Assembly: GCF_000813325.1 (NCBI RefSeq)
Contig: NZ_BBQE01000008.1
DNA length: 64,000 nt
Reading direction: 5' to 3' (one strand)
DNA from: Sulfurospirillum cavolei
Lineage (GTDB): Bacteria > Campylobacterota > Campylobacteria > Campylobacterales > Sulfurospirillaceae
Shown here: positions 59,302 to 64,000 of the stretch, piece after piece
Position numbering within the stretch: position 1 is the first letter of the stretch
Layout: each line of letters begins with the position of its first letter
Made by a program: the position numbers and the translations under genes
The notes under the pieces: generated by a model
Told to the model about the DNA's origin: nothing
Databases searched by the model: none
What the model saw: only the letters and a program-made list of their open reading frames with translations

Positions 59302-60661
59302 ACACCGCTCCTTGATCGATCATGGAGTCGGCTACTTTTCGAAATCCCGCGATATTGGCTCCAAGCATGAGATTCCCTTCTGCGTTGAACTCTTTTGAGG
59401 TAGCATACGCAAGATCGAAGATCGACTTCATAATCGCGTGAAGCTTGGTGTCGACTTCGGAAAAACTCCATTTTTGCATGCTGGCGTTTTGACTCATTTC
59501 CAACTGACTGGTTGCAACACCGCCAGCGTTTGCGGCTTTTGCTGGTCCGTAGAGGATACGGTTGGTTAACATGTAAGCGATGGCTTCGGGCGTACTTGGC
59601 ATATTGGCACCTTCGTTGACCAAACGGCATCCGTTTTGATGCAAGGTTTGAATATCGCGAAGGTTAAGTTCGTTTTGCGTCGCACTCGGAAATGCCGCAA
59701 AACACGGAATCGACCAAACGCCGTTCGTTCCTTTTTCATACGCGTCGACCGGAATGTAGCGAGCATTCGGATAGTGTTTGAGGTATTCGCTTAGTTCTTG
59801 GCGTTTGAGTTCTTTAATCGTTTTAAGGGTGTTAAAATCGATACCGTCTTTATCGTAAAGCATTCCTTTGGAATCGCTACATGTAACGGGTGTCGCTCCC
59901 ATTTCGTAGAGTTTTTGAATCGTGTATAACGCGACGTTTCCGGCACCCGAGACCGTGCAAATTTTACCTTTGAGCGAATCGCCTTGTTTGTTGAGAATAT
60001 TTTCCGCAAAATAGACCGAGCCGTATCCCGTTGCTTCCGTGCGTGCTAACGAACCTCCCCAATTCAATCCTTTACCGGTTAACACGCCGTCGAAACGTCC
60101 CGTGAGGCGTTTGTATTCGCCGTACATGTAGCCGATTTCACGTCCGCCTACGCCGATATCGCCTGCGGGAATATCTTTGGTTTCACCGACGTATTTGGCA
60201 AGTTCGGACATAAATGCCTGACAAAAACGCATGATTTCACCTTCGCTTTTGCCCTTAGGATCGAAATTGCTCCCGCCTTTCGCGCCGCCGATCGCCAGCC
60301 CCGTGAGGGAGTTTTTGAAAATTTGCTCAAACCCTAAAAATTTGACGATTCCCAAAGTGACGCTCGGGTGGAAGCGAAGACCGCCTTTGTACGGTCCGAT
60401 GGCAGAGTTAAACTGCACACGGTAACCGATATTGGTTTGAATTTTGCCGCTATCGTCCATCCAAACGACGCGGAAAATAATTTGCCGCTCGGGAATAACG
60501 AGACGTTCCAAAACATTATTGTGAAGGTATTTCGGTTCGGATGCCAAAAGAGGCTCTAAGGATAGAAGTACCTCTTCGACGGCTTGATAAAACTCGGCTT
60601 GTCCGGGCGTGCTTTGTCGTGTAGAGTGTAAAAGACGTTCGATAACGTGTTTAATCGGCAT
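59300..60661 (-). CDS. gdhA: NADP-type glutamate dehydrogenase
   Basis: 453 residues from ATG 60659-60661 behind GGAG-type sequence; a start 6 codons upstream would lie deeper in mqnA. Hexameric GDH that aminates 2-oxoglutarate with ammonia. Signatures YKGGLRFHPSV, the catalytic Lys region GLAIGGAKGGSNFDPKG, and TGKGLNWGGSLARTEATGYG are complete; these fit the NADP-dependent short class. It overlaps mqnA by 11 nt. Two TTACATGT copies in minus orientation lie inside. Confidence 0.95.
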   Translation of the reverse strand: MPIKHVIERLLHSTRQSTPGQAEFYQAVEEVLLSLEPLLASEPKYLHNNVLERLVIPERQIIFRVVWMDDSGKIQTNIGYRVQFNSAIGPYKGGLRFHPSVTLGIVKFLGFEQIFKNSLTGLAIGGAKGGSNFDPKGKSEGEIMRFCQAFMSELAKYVGETKDIPAGDIGVGGREIGYMYGEYKRLTGRFDGVLTGKGLNWGGSLARTEATGYGSVYFAENILNKQGDSLKGKICTVSGAGNVALYTIQKLYEMGATPVTCSDSKGMLYDKDGIDFNTLKTIKELKRQELSEYLKHYPNARYIPVDAYEKGTNGVWSIPCFAAFPSATQNELNLRDIQTLHQNGCRLVNEGANMPSTPEAIAYMLTNRILYGPAKAANAGGVATSQLEMSQNASMQKWSFSEVDTKLHAIMKSIFDLAYATSKEFNAEGNLMLGANIAGFRKVADSMIDQGAV

Positions 60662-61343
60662 GAGACTCCTTTGAAACAAAATGGGTGTCGAGGAAGCGAG
60701 ATTTTTTCAAAAATAGCGAAAGGGCTTTTTGTTCTTTCGTTGCAATCGTATAGCTGATGAGCTTTAGATATTCACGAATGTCGCGCGCGGATATGGCGCG
60801 TTCGCTTGCGTAGGTCTCCAAAACGTAGCGGGGGATTTTAATCGGAGCTTTGATAAAACGTTTGGCAAGTTTTTTATAAAACGTTTGGTGACGATTGACG
60901 CAAAAGCGTGCAAAAACAAACGGTAAATGCGTGCGCGTATGCCAAACTTCTGCCAAATCGACGTATGCGGTAGGGTTTTGCAAATAGAGTTTGAGCGCTC
61001 TATCTCCGATAAATACCTCACCCTCTAGACCCAAGACGCGACAGAGCATATTGGACGTTGCCGAGGCGGGGTCTGTTTTACACATACCTTGCGAAATAAT
61101 TACGCTTTTAACATTTTTTTGTGCGACGATACCGACGTTAAGCGGTGTAACGGTTTTGCGTTTGCTCTCGATGCTGGAGATAAAAGCGGCATCGACTTTG
61201 CGTTTGCGTAATTTGCGGTTGATGACGGAAGGAACGTCTTTTTGATGTTCGCATGAGCGTTTAAAAGCGTTAGGCAAAGAAGATTTTTTGAGAAAAACGT
61301 GAAACGGAAGAAGATTGATGTAATCTATCTTTCCAAAGACCAT
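60651..61343 (-). CDS. mqnA: Chorismate dehydratase (futalosine pathway)
   Basis: 230 residues. MqnA dehydrates chorismate to 3-[(1-carboxyvinyl)oxy]benzoate, the first step of futalosine menaquinone synthesis. The start GKIDYINLLPFHVFLK and VDAAFISSIES, ending region SATSNMLCRVLGLEGEVFIGDRAL, match the family. Paired functionally with mqnD at 24973-25836. A minus-strand TATAAT lies at 61376-61381. It is the first gene of a mqnA-gdhA transcript. Confidence 0.9.
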   Translation of the reverse strand: MVFGKIDYINLLPFHVFLKKSSLPNAFKRSCEHQKDVPSVINRKLRKRKVDAAFISSIESKRKTVTPLNVGIVAQKNVKSVIISQGMCKTDPASATSNMLCRVLGLEGEVFIGDRALKLYLQNPTAYVDLAEVWHTRTHLPFVFARFCVNRHQTFYKKLAKRFIKAPIKIPRYVLETYASERAISARDIREYLKLISYTIATKEQKALSLFLKKSRFLDTHFVSKESHAD

Positions 61344-61524
61344 AACGACTCCTTTGGAATTAAAGTCAAGGAACTATTATAGCCAACCTTGAACAGACTT
61401 CGTACGTATGGCGGCGAAATTCTTTTTCTAAGAGGCTTTATAGAACTATCTTGATACAATAGAGCTAGCAAGAACGCGTTTTGTAAAAAGTAAAAGCGTA
61501 TCACACTTTAAGGAATTAGCAAAG

Positions 61525-62280
61525 ATGATCGAATCGTTATTAAACGCCGAAGCGTTGATGGCATTGGTGACGCTAACGGCGTTGGAAATCGTTTTGGGTA
61601 TCGACAATATTATTTTTATCGCCATTTTGGTCGGGCGTTTACCCGCGCATCAACGCGATCGTGCGCGTATTTTCGGTTTGGCATTGGCGATGTTGACGCG
61701 CATTATGCTGTTGTTGTCGCTTTTTTGGATTATGAAACTGACCGCTCCTTTGTTTACGGTGTTTGCGCAAGAGATTTCCGGCCGCGATCTTATCTTGATT
61801 ATCGGAGGATTATTCTTGCTTGCCAAATCGACGATGGAGATTCACCACGACGTCGAAGAAGATCCCGAAGAAGAGACCAAAGAGTTGAAAAAAAGTGCCC
61901 GCGGTTTTTTGAATACGCTGATTCAAATTGCGGTTTTAGACATTGTCTTTTCGCTTGATTCGGTTATTACCGCCGTGGGAATGGCCAATAATATTATCAT
62001 TATGATTTTAGCCGTCGTGATTGCCGTAGGCGTGATGATGTTCGCTTCCAAAGCCATTTCGGATTTTATCGACGCAAATCCTACGATTAAAATGTTGGCA
62101 CTTTCATTCTTGATTTTAGTCGGCGTTACGTTGATTGCCGAAGGGCTTGATTTGCATATTTCAAAAGCGTACGTCTATTTTGCGATGGCGTTTTCGTTAG
62201 CGGTCGAATCGATCAATATCTACAGTCGCAAGAAAAAAGCTAAGCGATCCATAAGCAAAGCAGTCAAAAAAGAGGCGTAA
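61525..62280 (+). CDS. TerC-family integral membrane protein
   Basis: 251 residues with about seven membrane helices. Conserved acidic membrane residues are in EIVLGIDNIIFIAIL (about 21-35) and VFSLDSVITAVG (about 142-153). TerC proteins (YkoY, Alx) mostly export manganese at the membrane; some are linked to tellurite resistance. A cytoplasmic acidic loop (EEDPEEETKELKK) lies between helices. AAGGAATTAG precedes ATG. The MreB-like gene follows after 2 bp. Confidence 0.88.
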   Translation: MIESLLNAEALMALVTLTALEIVLGIDNIIFIAILVGRLPAHQRDRARIFGLALAMLTRIMLLLSLFWIMKLTAPLFTVFAQEISGRDLILIIGGLFLLAKSTMEIHHDVEEDPEEETKELKKSARGFLNTLIQIAVLDIVFSLDSVITAVGMANNIIIMILAVVIAVGVMMFASKAISDFIDANPTIKMLALSFLILVGVTLIAEGLDLHISKAYVYFAMAFSLAVESINIYSRKKKAKRSISKAVKKEA

Positions 62281-62282
62281 CG

Positions 62283-63290
62283 ATGCTATTTTCAGGGCGT
62301 TTTTCACAAGGGTTTGCGATCGATTTGGGAACCAATAATACGCTCGTGTACCAACCCGGTCGCGGTATTATTTTAGAAGAGCCCACGTCGATCGCGTACG
62401 ATCAAAGACGCCGCTCTTTTTTCGATTGCGGCGAGAGCTCGAAGCGCATGTTCGGGAAAAACCCCGAGCATATCGAAGTGATGCATCCGCTTTCGAAAGG
62501 GGCTATCGCAAATTTAACCGTAGCCAAAGCATATATCAAAGAGGTGATCAGACGTATGACGCCGCGTCGCTTGTTCCGACCGAATGTCGTGGTAAGCGTA
62601 CCGAGCGATCTAAACGCCATGGAGCGCAATGCCGTGACCGAAGCGTGCAAAGAAGGCGGTGCGCGCGACGTATTTTTGATTAAAGACCCTTTCTCGGCGG
62701 CATTGGGTTCGTTTCAAGCTATCGAGCGACCGCAGGGTGTTTTAGTCCTCGATATCGGAGCGGGCGTAAGCGATATATCGTTACTTTCGTGCAACGGTAT
62801 CGTGATGAATAAATCGCTACGTATGGCGGGAAACGATTTTGACGAGGCAATCATCGAACATTTTAAGACGCATCATCGCCTTTTAATGTCGCAGCGCGAC
62901 GCGGAAATGCTCAAAAAAACCTTGGGAAATCTTTGTTTGACGGAAGAAAAACACCTTCGTATCAGTGTCAAAAATATGATGACGCGTATGCCGCAGAGCG
63001 TTGAAATTAGCTCGTACGATATTCACAAAGCCATAGTGCCCTTAGCCGATAAAATCGTCGGATTAACGCATAAAATGCTCTCGGAACTACCGCCGATGTT
63101 CGCGCAAGATATTTACGATCAGGGCATTTTACTCACGGGCGGCTCTTCGATGCTTCAGGGTTTGGATCGCTACATCGGCGAAAAGCTCAAAATTGATCTT
63201 CACTGCGTGGAAAACCCTTTGCACAATATTATCTTAGGTGCGGGGCGTGCGCTGGAAGATACGCGTTACGCGGTACTGTTTCATACGTAA
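62283..63290 (+). CDS. MreB-family actin homologue (paralogue)
   Basis: 335 residues, full-length bacterial actin. Phosphate-1 loop FAIDLGTNNTLVYQPG (about 12-27), phosphate-2 loop VLVLDIGAGVSDISLL (about 152-167, with DIGAG replacing the usual DIGGG), and adenosine motif GILLTGGSSMLQGLD (about 280-294). The usual partner mreC is not adjacent; terC is 2 bp upstream. It is therefore probably a second MreB-like protein and not the canonical cell-shape gene, but it could still organise the helical cell wall. No mreC or mreD is visible after it. Confidence 0.82.
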   Translation: MLFSGRFSQGFAIDLGTNNTLVYQPGRGIILEEPTSIAYDQRRRSFFDCGESSKRMFGKNPEHIEVMHPLSKGAIANLTVAKAYIKEVIRRMTPRRLFRPNVVVSVPSDLNAMERNAVTEACKEGGARDVFLIKDPFSAALGSFQAIERPQGVLVLDIGAGVSDISLLSCNGIVMNKSLRMAGNDFDEAIIEHFKTHHRLLMSQRDAEMLKKTLGNLCLTEEKHLRISVKNMMTRMPQSVEISSYDIHKAIVPLADKIVGLTHKMLSELPPMFAQDIYDQGILLTGGSSMLQGLDRYIGEKLKIDLHCVENPLHNIILGAGRALEDTRYAVLFHT

Positions 63291-63381
63291 ACGATAGAAA
63301 CAAGCGTATGTGCTTTTGAAAATTTTCTCAAAAGCCTGATGTCTCGGTATCCAGACGCTAGAGGGAAGGCGAAACCTCTTC

Positions 63382-63407
63382 TTTATATCAATATATCTTG
63401 ATATAAA
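63382..63407. promoter_or_regulatory. Putative ArsR-type operator upstream of arsC
   Basis: TTTATATCAA (63382-63391), 6-bp spacer, TTGATATAAA (63398-63407): a perfect 10-bp inverted repeat of the ATATCAA/TTGATAT kind typical of ArsR/SmtB repressors, 50 bp upstream of the arsenate reductase start. Confidence 0.7.
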
Positions 63408-63457
63408 GATAATTTTATGCTACCATTCTTGCGATGGTTTACATGTAAGGTTTCATA

Positions 63458-64000
63458 ATGAAAAAAGTTCTGATTTTATGTACGGGAAACAGTTGCCGAA
63501 GCATTATCGCCGAAGCGTTGGTCAATGCCAAGTTAGAAGGTGTTGAAGCCTACAGTGCGGGTGTGAGAGCAAGCAAAAAAGTGAACGCTTATGCAAAAAG
63601 AGTTTTAGAAGAAGAGGGTATTTGGAAGGATTCGTATCATTCTAAAGCCTTGGATGAAGTCTTACATGTCGACTTTGATTTGGTGGTTACGGTGTGCGAC
63701 CATGCCAACGAAACATGCCCGATGTTTCCGCGTCCCTTACCTAAAATCCACGTAGGATTTTCCGATCCCGACGGTAAAGATTACGGCGCGTTCGTTCTGA
63801 CATATCAAGCGATCGAAGCCGAGCTTTTACCGGTCATACAAGCCGAATTGAACAAGGAGAAAGCGATGAAAATCGAAGTTTTGGGAACGGGGTGTTCCAA
63901 ATGCCAAGCACTCATGCAAGCTGTTAAAGAGGCGGTTGCCAAAAGCGGAAAATTTGCGCAAATCGACAAAGTAGAAGATAGTATCGCGATTATGAATTAC
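63458..64000 (+). CDS. arsC: Arsenate reductase fused to a thioredoxin-like domain (right edge cut)
   Basis: 181 residues visible, open to the edge. Residues 1-135 are an LMW-phosphatase-type arsenate reductase: ILCTGNSCRSIIAEAL (C8-x5-R14 P-loop) plus the later Cys pair in VVTVCDHANETCPMFP (intramolecular disulfide relay). Without a stop it continues into KIEVLGTGCSKCQALMQAV, a small thioredoxin-like redox domain with CSKC. A perfect ribosome site (AAGGAG, 63854-63859) stands 6 nt before an in-frame ATG (63866), so the redox domain may also be made alone. An ArsR-type operator lies upstream. Whether the fusion continues further is outside the window. Confidence 0.85.
   Translation, partial: MKKVLILCTGNSCRSIIAEALVNAKLEGVEAYSAGVRASKKVNAYAKRVLEEEGIWKDSYHSKALDEVLHVDFDLVVTVCDHANETCPMFPRPLPKIHVGFSDPDGKDYGAFVLTYQAIEAELLPVIQAELNKEKAMKIEVLGTGCSKCQALMQAVKEAVAKSGKFAQIDKVEDSIAIMNY

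Larger units (their letters stand above)
3418..63669. repeat. Dispersed enriched oligomer TTACATGT(A/C)
   Basis: I counted 27 sites with TTACATGT on one or both strands. Start positions are 3418, 5329, 8090, 9332, 9596, 10154, 16177, 16530, 22794, 24483, 29345, 29361, 32112, 33922, 43162, 43246, 43594, 44704, 45719, 48192, 49090, 49621, 52306, 59569, 59879, 63439 and 63662. In 25 of 27 the next base is A or C. Ten are the palindrome TTACATGTAA. A random 8-mer would be expected about twice. Most copies lie inside genes. See findings. Confidence 0.8.

Noticed and set aside
63336..63379. Hammerhead-ribozyme-like CTGATG ... GAAA
   Set aside because: The conserved A after CTGATG is T and the stem II and III pairing required by the fold is absent.

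Overview
The window looks like chromosome from a Campylobacterota (Epsilonproteobacteria) species, most likely Sulfurospirillum or a close relative. The evidence is the gene content and order. recA-eno-ftsB-like-AMIN, fliQ-murB, gltA/bioB/topA, rqcH-small protein-cdsA-dxr and dcd/accB/accC/surA-like/gltX/malic enzyme/upp are all arrangements I know from Campylobacter. Menaquinone is made by the futalosine route (mqnA and mqnD are both present), flagellins are of the Campylobacter type, and a pseudaminic-acid (pse) operon is present. The species name is inference. I recognised no rRNA, tRNA, insertion sequence, prophage or CRISPR array.

Layout. 1-7 kb: edge-truncated outer-membrane phospholipase A, a Dabb protein, a double-NosL protein, the leuC-mobA-degenerate GGDEF/EAL operon, and ahpC behind a near-consensus promoter. 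7-17.6 kb: GNAT-ogt-glycerate kinase-rqcH, cdsA-dxr, uraA, an AGCS symporter, a phosphoesterase, a lipoprotein and a methyltransferase. 17.7-18.1 kb: four tandem 92/93-bp structured repeats. 18.1-34 kb: FmdE-like protein, a Cache-PAS-GGDEF-EAL protein, M15 peptidase, tsaD, murB, fliQ, mqnD, recA, eno, gltA, bioB, topA. 34-47.5 kb: a surface-structure region with a long flagellin carrying a repeat insert, a Maf flagellin glycosyltransferase, a methylase, a HipBST toxin-antitoxin system, a degraded nucleotidyltransferase, the pse operon and flaC. 47.5-52.9 kb: methyltransferases, a hydrolase, a RelB/YafQ module with a third gene, and dcd. 53-64 kb: accBC, surA-like, gltX, malic enzyme, upp, gdhA, mqnA, terC, an MreB paralogue, and an arsenate reductase fused to a thioredoxin-like domain at the right edge.

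How the genes work together. The flagellin (sigma-28 type promoter), Maf and the pse genes form one functional unit: the pse enzymes make a CMP-activated nonulosonic acid that Maf is expected to put on flagellin. The position where pseH (acetyltransferase) would be expected is taken by a formyltransferase-like protein, which suggests an N-formylated sugar. The AT-rich stretch from inside the flagellin gene to about 42 kb, and the RelB/YafQ module, look like acquired DNA in a more GC-rich chromosome.

Three signals stand out beyond ordinary annotation. (1) The short oligomer TTACATGT, almost always followed by A or C, occurs about 27 times and leaves a recurrent Leu-His-Val tripeptide in unrelated proteins. 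Two copies in inverted orientation form the terminator between an AMIN protein and gltA, as DNA uptake sequences do in other bacteria. (2) The tandem 92/93-bp repeats carry three hairpins, one with a compensatory base-pair change, and end in a terminator-like hairpin plus T6 on the minus strand. (3) The pse operon has the formyltransferase substitution.
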